Source: Pycnopodia helianthoides
Taxonomy: Eukaryota > Echinodermata > Asteroidea > Forcipulatida > Asteriidae
Direction: 5' to 3'
Assembly: GCA_032158295.1 (NCBI GenBank)
Contig: CM063255.1
Span: 4,059,501-4,123,500, forward strand
DNA: 64,000 bases
This document shows positions 41,494 through 54,839 of this stretch, piece after piece. Below the pieces are notes generated by a model. It saw only the letters and a program-made list of their open reading frames with translations, did not search any database and was not told where the DNA came from. Both the position numbers and the translations under genes were made by a program. Numbering within the stretch: the stretch's first letter is position 1; each line of letters starts with the position of its first letter.

Positions 41494-42831
41494 GTGGCCA
41501 TACTATAGTAACTATGTAATCTTGACTCAAATGAGGAGAGAGGGCCAGATTCATAAAAAACAAATACAATTAATAAATCGAATCGAGGGAAATCATAAAA
41601 CGCACTTGTTTCCTGTTTTGGGAACAATTTCCATATTTGAAGCACCACTGTCACAACGGAAATACAATTGCCCAGGTTTTTCTCGCCAGATGAAAAGACC
41701 AATAATTATTTGCCCTAATCACAACCGAAAGGATAACATTCTGAATCCCCTGGCAAGTTGAGATTATGAAAGGGCAAACATGTCAATATTGCAAATAATA
41801 ATTACATGCTCTGATGCATGTTCTAAAAATAGCACAATGGTGACACAATATAACAATACATTTTTTTTCCATTAGGTTAGGGCAAGGGTGAGAAATTTGT
41901 TATAATACAACCGGTATTGTGATTATTTGATTTGCATTTTGTTTGGGCGAACTTTTGAATATCAGCTAAAAACCATTTTTTAAGACCCCAAAATTTGCCC
42001 CCGAAAATGCAAAAAAAAACAAAAAACGAAATGGCCTGTTTCTATGGCAACGGGATATGTATTGATTTGTAAAGTCTGTTTGGTTAACTTGCACCCCAAG
42101 TCCTTCCATCCTACAAAATAATTCAAAAAATTAGCGGCGCTCGTCGGCTAAAAACGCAAATGAAAATAAAAAGAAAACAATCTGTATTTGAAATAAATTT
42201 GGTGTGTTTTATCTCGTAAAACACGTTCGTTTGTAACCAAAATCCTTAATCTGATTTCATATATTGCCATGCAAATATTTGACTTCAAATCCTGCACATT
42301 GAACTTAATTTGAACATTGAACTTAATTGAGAGGGGTAAAAAAAAAAGCTTAAGAACTCACCCTACAATTTTCCCGAGGATCCAGCACCGATTGAGTCTC
42401 CTGACTTGACTTTGGGGAACACTCCCCGTTGTTCCTTTCCTTTTATACACAGTCTTCAAAGCAACACAACTATTCCACGGGGTTGAAATCGTGACCGAGT
42501 TGGCCAGCAATATCCGTCACGGTTAATTTGGATAAACCCCTAAAATCACGACGTTGTTAAACCGCTGACGATTTGGGTGAATTTTGTGTTGTGATTCTCG
42601 TGACTTTTTTTTTCTTCTTCGCTCTATCTCTCTTGGACCCGAGGCTATTGGCCTCAATGGTGTTTATAACTTGGATTTAAACTAAAAGCGTCATTGGAAG
42701 ACGCCAGGCGTCATTACAGAGCCAGTCTTTCGTCTGTACATATGGTCTGTGTCAAAACCTATAGGAGGTAGTTGATTTCCCATTTTGTCATTTTATCAAA
42801 CAGCTTGGTGGTTAATACCACCTTTTTTTGT

Positions 42832-43174
42832 TTAAAGGTATTGTACACTTTTGGTAACAGCTCAAAATCAGTGTCCACATTTTGTGTGATTAAACAGATG
42901 CATGAACAAACAAAACCTGTGAAAGTTTGAGCTCAATTGGTCATCGAGGTCACGAGAAAATAGTGAAAAGAGATATTATGTGTTTTCTGTTTTTTCAAAT
43001 TATCGCGCGCGATAATTACTATTGGCTTACTCGTTTTCTCAGAAACGATAGCATTTTAGGCAGAAATATTTTAAGGACCCTTTCTACCATTACTTACTTT
43101 AAATCATGTAAGTTATGTGTGAATCTGTGAAGATTTTGTTTTTCGATCTTACCAATAGTGTACAGGGCCTTTAA
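42832..43174. mobile_element. Inverted-repeat element (family G, related to D and E)
   Basis: Starts ttaaaggtattgtacact and ends ccaatagtgtacagggcctt then taa. Shares cgaggtcacgagaaaatagt with related families. Confidence 0.78.
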
Positions 43175-43360
43175 GTATACACCAACAGGCCAGTTGGTTT
43201 GAATCCTGGGCTGTCATGTGCCAAATCCCCGGTCCCATCAGAGAGCCCGGGATCTCGTTATCATTCACTTAATCCTGCTACCGAGACTTTAATTGCGATT
43301 GTTCACTCGCGTTGCTGAACCACCCAAAAAGAAAGTTTGTTTGGGGTTATAATCTGTTGT

Positions 43361-43706
43361 TTAAAGGCACTGGACACTTTTGGTGATTACTCAAAATAAA
43401 TTGCTAGCATACAAACTTATTATTGGTAACGAGCAATGGAGAGCTGTTGAAAGTATAAAACATTGTGAGAAACGGCTCCCTCTGAAGTAACGTAGTTTTT
43501 GAGAAAGAGGTAATTTCTCACTGAAATAATAACAAAAGCACTCGAAGTAATGCAACAAGGGTGTTTTTTCTTTCATCATTCTCCTGCAAATTCGATGACC
43601 AATTGAGCCCAAATTTTCACAGGTTTGTTATTGTATGCATATGTTGGGATACACCAAATGAGAATACTGGTCTTCGACAATTACCAAACGTGTCCAGTGC
43701 CTTTAA
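43361..43706. mobile_element. Inverted-repeat element (family E), copy 3, opposite orientation
   Basis: Starts ttaaaggcactggacact and ends acgtgtccagtgcctttaa. Contains the reverse of the gagggagccgtttctcac block. Confidence 0.88.
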
Positions 43707-45101
43707 AGGGGGAATATAATAGAGGCCAAGCACAGTCGGAGACAAGGCACGCTTTTGGGTGGCAATTTTAAATTCTTCTATAGACCATCTGATCTTTGAC
43801 GTCATGTGTTTACAGAATAGCCACAGAGCCTGGACTTCCTGCAGGCACGCTTTTATAGCACAGCCCAAGGGAAGAAAAACATCAAGATTGCACTGTCTGA
43901 TTTTGTTTATTAAGTTTTGCTAAGAAGAAAGGGGGCACATCCCAAAAACTAGTTCAGCTGTTATTGTTATAACTCTTGAATTTGTGTGGAAATCCTGACA
44001 CCATATATGTAACATTTTAGTATGACCTAAGTTAGTGTATTGCCTTCCAGAAAGGTCGCGGAATGTAAAATATGCTTTGTTCACAGAGGTTGAATGCTGT
44101 ATAGAAAAAAAAATCATTGGGTGACTTGTTTTCTTTATCTTCCTTTTTCAGTTGTTCGTTTTTTTTTTATACATATGAATTTATTTTTGTTCGCTTTCAA
44201 TTATTTTTGAATGCCTGTTTTTAATTTATATAATTATATATTTGTTTTTTACTCACTAAATCTGTTTGATTTTTTTAATTTTTTATATATTATGTTGAAT
44301 TTCGTTTTATGGATTAGATCAATGATTTATTTATTTGTTTATTTTAATTGTATTTATTTTTATTTTATTTTATTTTATTTATTTATTTTTTTTTTTTTTT
44401 TTGGGGGGGGGGTCGTGGAAATAAGGATCATACGACTAGAGTCTTTTAATTTTAAGTAATGCAATCAGTCACATATATAGAAGAAAACAAATTATAGTTC
44501 AAAACTACAAAAGTATTGTGTGGGTTAATTTGGTGGTATTTTGTTATGTCAGCTCCAGCACGACGTATTGTATACTATTATGCACATCGTGAGGAAGAAT
44601 TATTGCCGCATCTTTGAATGCAATTAAAAACGTTTAAACATAAATATGTATAAAGTAATTGTTTAACTTTATTTTGTTCTTGTGGGGGCTACGTGGTGAA
44701 GTGTGAGACCTTATAATCTTTACGCCCACCATGTAATGGTTTGCCCGGTGCTGCTGTGGCGCAATATGCAGCCGATCAAACCAGTAAACACCCGGGCGAC
44801 CCCTTCTCTTTTCGATAAGTGTACTGGGTTCTTTTACTTGCAATGCACATTAATCAGATGCCTGATAATACTTCATGCCTACCGATACGAACACCACTGG
44901 TAATAGTGGTGTTGTTTTTTTTGTATAGTATACAAAACAAAGAAAAAGATAAACAGTTAATTAGTAAAATTAATTATCGAGTGACAAAACGTCCACATAT
45001 GTGGACATTGGCCATTACGGTTTATATGCAGTGATTAAACAAAAAGTAAGGCTAAATTAATAGAGCTGTGTGCATTTATCTGGTTTAAATCCATAACGTC
45101 A
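43707..45101. other. Intergenic, no gene seen
   Basis: AT-rich, with a T run and a G run near 44385-44412. No coding support. Confidence 0.35.
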
Positions 45102-45567
45102 TCATCATCATCATTTAGGCTGTGTTCATCCAGTGTAGGATGTAACCCTCCTCATGAAAATGCCATTCATTTCTATTTCTTGCAGTTCTGGTCCATGTTG
45201 TTCCTGCATATACCCTGATGTCATCTCTCCATCTTCTTCTCTGTCTACCTCTTTTCCTTTTCCCTGTCCTTGGTTGCCAATCCATTATTCTTGTTGTCCA
45301 TCTATTGTCATTTCTTTGGGCAGTGTGTCCAGCCCATCTCCATTTAGCTTGTTTTATTGTCCTTATGATGTCTCTTACTCCAGTTTTCTTTCGTATTTGT
45401 GTGCATTTAATCCAGTCTCTAATTGAGATATGTAGCATTTGTCTCTCCATTGCTCTTTGTGCTGTGCGGAGTTTATGTTTTATCAGTTTTGTTGTTGTCC
45501 ATGTTTCTGCTCCATAAATTATTGTTGGTAGCACACACTGATCATTAACTTTTCTCCCAGGTGCCAT
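45102..45567 (-). mobile_element. RTE-like LINE fragment, C-terminus of reverse transcriptase
   Basis: An intact 150-codon frame reads through the region after the polymerase core: PTIIYGAETWTTTKL near residue 14, then RDWIKCTQIRKKTGVRD, then WRWAGHTAQRNDNRWTTRI, then a basic RKRGRQRRRWRDDI block. It ends at a TAA followed directly by (ATG)n. YGAETW...W..GH..R..D.RW is typical of the C-terminal part of RTE-type endonuclease/reverse transcriptases, and short trinucleotide tails are typical of RTE elements. Everything upstream, including the catalytic motifs, is absent, so this is a 5'-truncated dead copy. The unbroken frame suggests a fairly recent insertion. Confidence 0.85.
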
Positions 45568-45962
45568 ATGTATGTTCTTATCACCACGTATTCCTCTTTA
45601 TCCATAACTTAAGTTGTATCAAGCAAATGTGAATTGAATCGTTTGAACATAATTTACATTACAAAAAAAGCAAACAAAAACAAGCAAGCTGAAGCAGGAA
45701 TAGTGTCAACAGAGGGCGTTCTTTGCTTGAACAGCTGCTTTGGTTAATAAGTATTTTCTTTGCACTTTTCTTCACACTTGTTCCCCCTTCCCGACACTGA
45801 TCCCAAAGCATGTGGGGGCCACAGTCAATCAATTACTTATCTCTTTTTTCAAGTGTACGTTGGATTTCCAAGAAGCATTATTGCTTCCCAACCCCTACAT
45901 TGATTGATCACGTCTTTAGTGGGTGCCCACATAAGTATTTATTATTATTTTATGAGAAATTA

Positions 45963-46062
45963 GAATTAGCTGTTGCAACTGCTTACCAACCAAAAGGACC
46001 TGTAGTATAATGCAAAAAATTAGTTAGTGGCCTGACGTTTCGACCTAGCAGAGTATTTCTCT
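45963..46062 (-). repeat. Dispersed hammerhead-like module, reverse copy
   Basis: Reading the minus strand: GAAATACTCTGCTAGGTCGA, then AACGTCAGGCCACTAACTAA, then ggtccttttggttggtaagc. This matches the plus-strand arm at 10811 and the copies at 49.6 and 50.4 kb. Confidence 0.65.
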
Positions 46063-46689
46063 TTCTCATTATTTTATGTATGATTATTATTCTTACTTTT
46101 TCTTTTCTTCTGTTTTTATCCTCGAGCATCTTAAATAGAATTCGATGCAGAGCATCTTGTGAAATAAAATCATGTGTCTTTATTGTGGATCAAATGAATA
46201 GTGTAATACAATATTGTACGTGGGAGACAGACATTCAAGGTAAACCTGTGAAGGTTAAAACTTTACATCATCAGAAAATATGTTAAGAATAGTACGAAAA
46301 AAAAAAAAAAAAAACCAGTGTTATTGAAATCGATGTTTACTTGATATGCACTAGCCTTGATTGCAAGGCTGTGTTTGCTTACTATAAAGCTAAAAATGTG
46401 CATAACCACAGCCGCACGAATGAGATGCACGAATGAATGCCCGAATGCAATGCAACTCCTGTTCCGGTCCCCCCGACTGTCTTTAACACAGCACACCACG
46501 CTCTCGTCCAAGGAAGCACACACAGCGCCTGTACACACACACTTTTGCACACACCGTTGTGGGGACTTCCTATTGTTGTTTAGTATTCCCTTTTCTAAAG
46601 AATTACCCAGTTTACAAAGAAAAACGTTGTGGGGACCTTTGTTCCATTGTGTAAAAGTCCCCTCAACGGTGTGTATGCCTACCCATAGC

Positions 46690-46990
46690 CCCACACACGG
46701 ACCGCTATTGTCCACACACCGCTATCGTCCACAATCCTAACCCGTGAGCCGTTAGGCTCACAGCCTTGACGATCTTGTACACTTCCGGGTCTTGCGGTTA
46801 TGGTAATAAGTGCGCTCTTTGCATTCCACTCACACCCCCCCCCCCCCCCCATTTTCCACGGATTTCCGAAGAAAAACAATAAAACACATAAGACCCGGAA
46901 GTGTACAAGATCGTCAAGGCTGTGAGCCTAACGGCTCACGGGCTAGGATTTTGGGCGATAGCGGTGTGTGGACAATAGCGGTGTGTGTGT
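46690..46990. repeat. Long inverted repeat, arms of about 100 bp
   Basis: Left arm 46690-46793 and right arm 46891-46990 are near-perfect reverse complements, sharing aagtgtacaagatcgtcaag and the near-palindrome gtgagcctaacggctcac. The spacer (about 100 bp) holds a C run and cattttccacgg. No coding frame. Confidence 0.85.
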
Positions 46991-47796
46991 GTGGGGGGGG
47001 GGGGCTGTGTAAAGGCGCTGGGTGTGTGCATGGTGAGAGTGAGGTGTGCTATTTTTTACCAGTCTTACCGTCGGGGACTGGGGTTGTATCGCATTCGGGG
47101 GGCTGAGGTTTTAGTATCCTTGCTCTATGGTTTTAGCTAGAGTACTTGTCTACACAGCCTTGATATTAAGGCTAGATATGCACTCGTTCGTTAACACTTG
47201 TTTTAAATTATGGGATTACAGCGCTGTTTTTAATCTTTATGGGCAATAGTTCGTAGACTTACACAAACTTAAATATCTTATAAAAATGGTTATAACACTC
47301 TTGCAGCTTATAATTATTTGGTTTCTTAACTTCCTAAAACAATACTTTGATTATGTCCCAACACCTGGTGTTTAGTTTCGGGTGAGTAAGATTGTGTACG
47401 TTTTAGGCAAGCCTGACTATTTGACGTCACACTTCGATGCTCGTAAATAACGCCAGATACCAGTCTGACCGGATGTTGCCAGATGTGCCTTTGACCTCGC
47501 ATTCATTTCACGCGGAGATTCGCATTCAGTTCACACGTGTACACATTAGTGAATAAAACAACGGTACATGATGTACAAACATTATGCACACGCTGCATGC
47601 TGACGATCGACAGCGCACGCTAGTAATTTACACCACCTCCGACCAATCATAGCACAGATATGGAAAGTTTACGTCACTGCACGTTTATCCAATGAAATCA
47701 TTGGGCCTGTAAGACCAGTGCCTGTCTTTATCAGTGCGGATAAAGACAGAGGACCAGTCTACTTCTAAGACTAAGTGTCTGTTGATTGAGATGTGG

Positions 47797-48030
47797 TTTT
47801 TAGCCTCGAGAGCACTGTCAAGTGAGAGTGCGGAAACGGGAACGGGAACCCAATGTCAAGAAAACAGTTTTAAATAAACCGAGATCAACGAGCAAATCAT
47901 TTAAAAACCCATCACAATCGCTGAATAAGCGGCAATTTCCCCGAGACAAAGAAGACAACATAGTGACAGACAGAGGAGAGCAGTCTCTATGTATTCGGGG
48001 CCAATTTAATGTTGAAAGAACTCGTTGAAA
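47797..48030 (+). CDS. Candidate terminal coding exon, basic protein, unrecognised
   Basis: After an acceptor-like gtggtttttag, a frame runs about 77 codons to a stop at 48027-48029 with no internal stop. It contains KREREPNVKKTVLNKPRSTS, FKNPSQSLNKRQFPRDKED and CIRGQFNVERTR. The composition is highly charged. The local base composition is less AT-rich than its flanks. No upstream exon was recognised, so this may be chance or a repeat. Confidence 0.22.
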
Positions 48031-49337
48031 ATATAGATGCTGGTAGATTTTTTCTCTCATGCAAAAGTATGATAGTAAATACATATTCATTTTGCCTGTT
48101 TATTTTTGCTTTTATAATTGTTGTTATTTTGTTTTAACTATCTGTCTATATTTATTTATTTGCGTATCTTTCTTTTTTTCGTGTGGGGGGGGGGCTCCGT
48201 ACCCACTGTAATTGTGATACAAAACGTAAATGTTGTCAAAATTATGACTACCGCAGTATTATCGTCATTGGTTTATTACATACAAATAAAAACGTGAAAT
48301 ATTGTAGAGTATGGCAACCGATAGGTTAAATTGCATTATACAGTGATACATAAACAAGGATTGTAATGACAGAACGACATAAAGCACAAAATAAAACATG
48401 AGATACACAAAATCATGCAAAACTCAAAAACAAAATTGACAGCAAATAAGACCCCCAAAATCATGAATATAAAAAAAAGAAATAGCACTGTACAGTTTTT
48501 CATTTACATGGTTACAAAAAGGAGTAAAGAAAAACATTTGACAAAGATGACCGGACAAATCTCAATCAATTAAAAAAGTGATCAGAAAAAGAACAATACA
48601 GGGCAGAACCTTGCCTTCCGGAAATGCCCCGGAATACAAGAGTGCACTCAACATGTTACCAGGTCTTCATTTCTCTCCACATTGCCTTGATACCAGTGCA
48701 ATAACTCGTGTCCACCTCCACTGTCTTTTAATCTAAACGATAGCGTTCATCTGTGTGCTGATGAATCAAGACTAACACACTTTGCGAAAGAAAAAGAAGA
48801 AGAAAAAAAAAAACAATTATGAAAGATTCATTGATAACATTTCGGGCTTGGAAGAGCTCAATCCATAATGAGATTTGAGCCCCCAGGGGAGCAGGAAGCG
48901 CATGGTTGTTATAATGAGGCGTGATGGGATGTCTAAGACCGGTAGATTATGAGAACATGACATGCTGGGATTAACGGGGCGAGAAGGAAGCAAGGTTTAG
49001 ATCACAGCTTTCCACTTCTCTACAACACAATTTGATGTTGTGTATAATTTCTTTTTTAAATTAGCCGTGGCTTTATTTATTCATATGTTGATGGATTTTT
49101 TGTTCGCTTTAATAACAATAGTGGCTTCTTTATATATCACTCAGTGACGCTCATGGCGCTCCAACCTTATTACTCCTGGTCACTGGGCCATCTATTTCAT
49201 TCCTTAAAAAAAAACATCTCAGCTCCCTGGGGAGTATACAGCCTGTGCTGCCAATTAATATGCAGCCTACCAAGCTAAATCAATTGCAAGAACCATCTCT
49301 GCCCTCACAGTACCAATTTACCTCCTTGAGTGAAGAG
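48031..49337. other. Intergenic, no gene seen
   Basis: A-rich plus strand around 48280-48620 and a T-rich patch near 49040. It may include LINE tail sequence on the minus strand, but no diagnostic motif was found. Confidence 0.3.
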
Positions 49338-49465
49338 AAGCAATAACAGCTAAGTGTCTTGCTCAAGGACACCAGGTGTCTCACCCAAGGACACCTAGTG
49401 CCATGACCGGGATTCGAACCCACACACGATCCGCAATTGGGCCACGCCACGCCACTCTGAACAAA
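49338..49465 (-). mobile_element. tRNA-derived SINE copy
   Basis: On the minus strand GGTTCGAATCCCGG is a Pol III B box. It is followed by GGTGTCCTTGAGCAAGACAC, a central SINE domain found widely in metazoan genomes. The A-box half is poor. It is present in the same orientation as the degenerate copy at 4250-4520. Confidence 0.7.
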
Positions 49466-49621
49466 TAAAAGCGGACACCCTATAAGGACCATCTTGAACT
49501 ATGATTTGCAATTACTGTAAATTAAAGGGGGAAATTTACAATTACTTTATTGTGTATATAACGATTGTCTTTATTCATATTATGAATTTGCAGTTTCAAC
49601 AGATGTTCGTTTGGATTAACT

Positions 49622-49745
49622 TTAGCCTTCGAACAAAAACTGTACTGGGGGTCGAAACGTCAGGCTATTAACTAATTGTTTTGCATTTATACCACATGTC
49701 CTTTTGGTTGGTAAGCAGTTTGCAACAACAGCTAATTCTATTTTA
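49622..49745 (+). repeat. Dispersed hammerhead-like module, copy 3
   Basis: agccttcgaacaaaaactgt, then gggggtcgaaacgtcaggct, then ccttttggttggtaagcag. The right core (GTCGAAACGTC) is intact while the second stem is disturbed. Confidence 0.6.
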
Positions 49746-50351
49746 TCATCAACGTTTTGGGTACGTGCATATTGCACCCCATTGGTGACCTTTCCTCTGT
49801 AAATCATTTCGTTGACGCACATCATTATTTTGTTGGAATACTGGGTTTCATCTTTTGGGACGGCACAAGACGGCGCGTGTGTAAAGATTGTTCGTGAACG
49901 CACATTACGATGACGTCAACCGTGCAATTGCTCTCCCCTCCCCTCCCTCTCTCTCTTTCTTTCTCGCTCGCTACGGAAAGACTTCAGAGTTTGGATAAAG
50001 TGTAACTGTTCATACTTGTAGTGCTTGCTTTGCACCATCTGACTCGCTTCTTCCATCCTCGTATTTGTTCCCTCCATCAGAGCTATGGCTCCTCTTCCGG
50101 AAGTCACCATGTGTCATCGACCGGCTGACTGAGATATACGTCCGGTGAGGACGCCCATTTATGTTGTCATGCCGAATACTGTCTACGTAGCGTTGAATCA
50201 AATATTACATCAATATTTGTCACTCTCTCCTCCTTGTTCATCCCCCTGTTTTTTTTCCTGTATGCTTTCTTCTCTGTCAACTCTTTCCACTTGACTGCTT
50301 TTATTACGCCCGGTATATCTGCTTATGTGTGTGTCGTGTTGTGCTGTCATT

Positions 50352-50470
50352 TTAGCCTTCGAGAAAGACTCTGCTATATGGTCGGAATGTCAGGCCACTA
50401 ACTAAATATTGCATTTCTAGTTCTGCCATGGGTCATTTTGGTTGGTCAGTTTGCAACAGCTATTTATATT
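50352..50470 (+). repeat. Dispersed hammerhead-like module, copy 4
   Basis: agccttcgagaaagactctg then ctatatggtcggaatgtcag, followed by cattttggttggtcagtttg. The right core is mutated (GGAATGTC). It lies in direct orientation about 730 bp after copy 3. Confidence 0.6.
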
Positions 50471-51230
50471 GTCTCATCGTTACAAACAATGACAACAATA
50501 GATACAGCAATAGATAAGTAAAGCAAATAAAATGATAAAAGCCCATGTTCTAGTTTGTTTTACTTATTATGATTTATGGTCATCAACAACTTGTATTGTT
50601 TGTACCTCCGTTTGCAATTGCCAAGCACACAGATTCCAATTCTAACTATCGTATTAACAAATCCAATAATAATTAAACAGTACAACATTTATTGATAAAG
50701 TTATGTACTAAGCTTCGATTCAGCAAAGGACTCAAGTCTGTCATTTCTACTGTTTCTAAGAATTACGAATAAACAAAAATTGTGTGTTAAACCTATGGCG
50801 TTTTGGCGGATACAAAAAAAAAAAACGTTTGTAAAACGTTTTGAAAATCTTGACGAAAACAATACCTGTTCCGACTGGAAGGTCGGAACAGCTAAAAACC
50901 AATGGAAATGGAAGAAACGGGTTTACGAATGACTTAAGAAATGGATGACGGGTTGGCACCCACTCGGTCGAGTTGATTTAGCCGCTGGTTATCGCAGTTT
51001 ATCAAAGTCACGGTCGAGTTGACATTTGACAGGGCTAGCACGTAAACGATCATGTCATTTATAGGACGCGTTGGTGACGGATGACTCAATTTTAGACGGA
51101 TGACTGAACCTCGACCCCAGTGCCTATTGTCCCGAATCGTTATTACCACATGGCTTTCACATAATGTGCACAGCCGCAATCATGGGTACACTTTTTTGTT
51201 ATACAAAGACACCAAATTAACAACACATAC

Positions 51231-51655
51231 ATATTGAGTAACTCTTTGCAGATCTTGTAATCGACAAACTCAAGTACTTTCTACTCTTCATTCAACCAGC
51301 GCCGGTTAATTAATTTTACAAACAACATTGAAATAACGGTTACATCACTGGCTTTCAAACTGTTGTTCATAACAATGGACACGAACAAAATGTGTACCCA
51401 TGATTGTGGCTGTGCACATTAGTTATGTATTTTTTTTTAAACATAAATATTGAGTAACTCTTTGCAGATCTTGTAATCGACAAACTCAAGTACTTTCTAC
51501 TCTTCATTCACACAGCGCCGGTTAATTAACTTTTACAAACAACATTGAAATAACGGTTACATCACTGGCTTTCAAACTGATGTTCATAACATGCACACGA
51601 ACAAAATGTGTACCCATGATTGTAGCTGTGCACATTAATTAGTTATGTATGTTGT
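51231..51655. repeat. 216-bp tandem duplication with an inverted remnant upstream
   Basis: atattgagtaactctttgca starts at 51231 and 51447, and the match continues about 200 bp to the block gtgtacccatgattgtggct. The same block occurs inverted at about 51165-51190, so the duplication sits beside an inverted copy of its own end. Confidence 0.9.
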
Positions 51656-52839
51656 TTTATGTTATCAAGGACATTCTAGTCGTGCCAAGCTTCCTGATTA
51701 TGGATAGAATCACGGGGTCAAGCCGACCCAAATCCGGGTCAGTAATGACTCTAAATAACATTTTATCCCCGAATCTAGGTCAGAGTTGAACCTCGGTCCA
51801 ACCTCGTGTAAACTTGCTTTTGAAGGTCACTTCATTCCGGTTGTTTTTGATTCTGTTATTTATTTAGATTGTTTATTAGAGGGCATGTACGTACAGTGGA
51901 GGGGCACGAAGCTCAATTGCTTATTATACGTGACATTTTTAAGTGAGGCCGACTCGTGACTGGTGTACGTCACAAAGTCAGTAACTGCGGGTGATTCTCT
52001 GTAAAAATTAAATACTCCTATTTCGTACACGCGCAGGGTTAATTGGTAATTGCTTAAAAACCAACTATGTTCAATTCAATTAAAGTACCATGCATTTCTA
52101 TAACGCATAACCAATAATTACAGGTAATGTACGGTATACAATGTATAATAATACATCAAACAAAAATACAAGAAAAACAAAAATAAGAGAAACCGACAAA
52201 ACAAATGCAATAATCCTCATGAGATTTTCCTAAAACCTCAGCTTGACGTGTGGTGAAGCCTTAAGACAAGACACGACAGGACAAGATACGACAACCAGAC
52301 AAACAAAACAGACGCAAGAGCGGATAATACATAGTTAAACAACCTCGTAATGACCACCAAATAGTACCGTTTAATATGTCAGATATTTGGATTCAGCAGC
52401 TTTTTCGTGCCAAATTGGATTTTTGTTGGCTAGCTTTGTCAATTGGGGGGTGGGGGTGCTAATTTAAAAAATGTTTAGATATCAGCTTTGTTAAATGGCT
52501 TCTTCAGCCGACATTTTGAATTTCAAAATGGCCGCCAATTTTCATTATATTTTGGCTCATACCTCAACTTCTGAGCAATGTAGAAAAGGAAAAATGTCGC
52601 TCAAAAGATTTTCTTGTTCAAGAAACGTTTTATTCTCATATTATTTTAATTTCATATTATGTAATCGCAAGATTTTACTTTCCCAAATGCATAACATGAT
52701 TTGTAAGACCAATAACCGCGTCAAACTAAAGTACTTGAAGAAAAAGAACCAAGCACACGTGAAACGCAATATAGTTGGGACCAGAGGTCCCGGATGTTCA
52801 AATACGCGCGAGATTTGAACGGTCTACAAGGGTTCAAGG

Positions 52840-53120
52840 TTCATTTATTTCCACAGTATCAAAAAGCAAAATGCAATATATACATCAAAAGTAATTATTA
52901 CAAAATGCAAAGTAAATGTTTCAAGACATAGGTTTAAAGAACAAAATGTAAAAAACACATGTGACACTGCAGAGGGATCCATTTAAGAAGCAGAGCTAAA
53001 ACTTATTATTAAAGTAATAAATCTATACACAGGTTAGACTGGACATACTTTCTTAAAGATTTTATAATTCGAATGAGGGCACTTTGAAATGAAAAGGAAA
53101 TATAAAGTTAGGAAAGCATG
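52840..53120 (-). mobile_element. Probable LINE 3' end (minus strand)
   Basis: On the minus strand the sequence ends ACTGTGGAAATAAATGAACC then TTGAACCCTTG, a tail type seen in CR1/L2-like elements. A 97-codon frame upstream (53062-53355) was not recognised. Confidence 0.35.
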
Positions 53121-54575
53121 AATATTGGAACGGTCGACTAATGTGCCGTCCCTTTTCAGAACTAATTTTGAAGCTAGCAATAATATCTTTGTTTTGGGGG
53201 AATACAGAACTTAGGTCCGTCTCTTGGGTTACAGTCCCATAAATCCGCGGCATTAACCGACATACGCCAATACTTGACCCTGCCGTGTCGAGGAGGCGAT
53301 GCAAATCCCTCGCCTGTTCGGTTCCCTTGCCCCCGATGCCCCGATTACAGTGCAAGTCAACCTTGACCTGGCAAGTCCCTCAAGGTTTAGTGCTGTGTCC
53401 CCTTTTTCGATCACGACAAAAGTGCTGTATGGGAGTGAGACTAATTGGAGACGTAACAGTTTATATTATTCTAGTTTTTCTTTTCAAAGAGTGAGCGATC
53501 TGTCTTCGGGTGTAATTTGTTAGTGTCAAGTCTCGTAGGATCTCAATAAAAGTCCTATCTTGTGAACCGTGACGTGTATAGTAGCCTGACGGGAGCTCTC
53601 AATGATCTTGAACTTAAGACACAAGGACCACTCTGCATGTCATTCCTAAAAGACCGAGTAAAATCACTTAAAGGTGTGGTGGGTCCTCGAATATTTTCCT
53701 TCCAACTGCACTATTTGAGACTTGCGCACCTTTTACAGTCATTGTAAAATGACTTCATCCACTGTTATATAAACAATAGTTGTTTTATATAAACAAGTTT
53801 TTTTTGTCTTCTTTTTTTTCTTTTAGAATATTCACGTTGTAGAGTTTTGTTTGGGGGAAACTGGACACTTGTTTATGAGATTGATCATCTTTTATGTTTT
53901 AGATGAACATAAAACCTGGCCATTGTCGATTTAATAAAACATCTCTCGCGATACAACAACATATTTTGCGTTGAAGAAAATCAATTTGCAAACAGTGTCT
54001 TTTCAGTTGAGAGACGACAAGGCTTGACCTTTAAATAATTGAACGAGTAGGAGTGAAGTAGGAGTCGAAATGTTTTCGAACATTGGTTTACAAATAAGCA
54101 AACTGCGCCTCTTCAAAGAAATTCCTCCGAGAGTGGGTTTCGCATGGCATTTTATACTTTGTTAAGGACGATTGTTTGAAGAGTTACAATTTATGACCGT
54201 AACATACGCTCTAACAACAGACACGAAGAGTTTACCCATCGGCTGGCACACTGTCCGTAGGGAAAACCTTTGTGCCAAAATGTGTAAGAATTCAAAGGGG
54301 TCGGGTGTAAGGGTAACACAATATTTTTCTTTGAATAACTGATATAATTGTTGTTTTGTCTGATTTTCAATATCAAGAGTCAGAGAGGTGTATGGACAAA
54401 GTGATTGTGTGTTCAGTTAATGTAAATAGAGCGGGTATGTAGGGGGAGGGAACAAGAAGGCCAAAGGAGGGGGAGGGGGTGCGCGAGCTATATGAATGGT
54501 AAACTGAGCAGGTAGCAAAAAAAAAATAATAATAATGAAAAGTAAAAGGTCAGGCAAAATAATATTGTGCCTAAC

Positions 54576-54611
<36 letters not shown>

Positions 54612-54839
54612 GACAGGGTGAGGGTTTTGTTATAAACACAAATTAAAACGAGTGAGTGTAACATCATTCATCAACATCGCTACTTAAAACGCTCAGCTTG
54701 CTTCCGGTAGGTGAAAGAATAGCTTTTTAGAAACATTGCTTGATGATCATAAATCTCCCAATGGTCACGCTCCAACATATCTCACTGACTGTCGTTCTGT
54801 CTACATGCCCGGTAGGGAAGGCCTTTGATCAGCTAAAGA

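Noticed and set aside
46263..46740. 150- and 127-codon frames on opposite strands
   Set aside because: They overlap each other, end inside a large inverted repeat and show no recognisable protein features.
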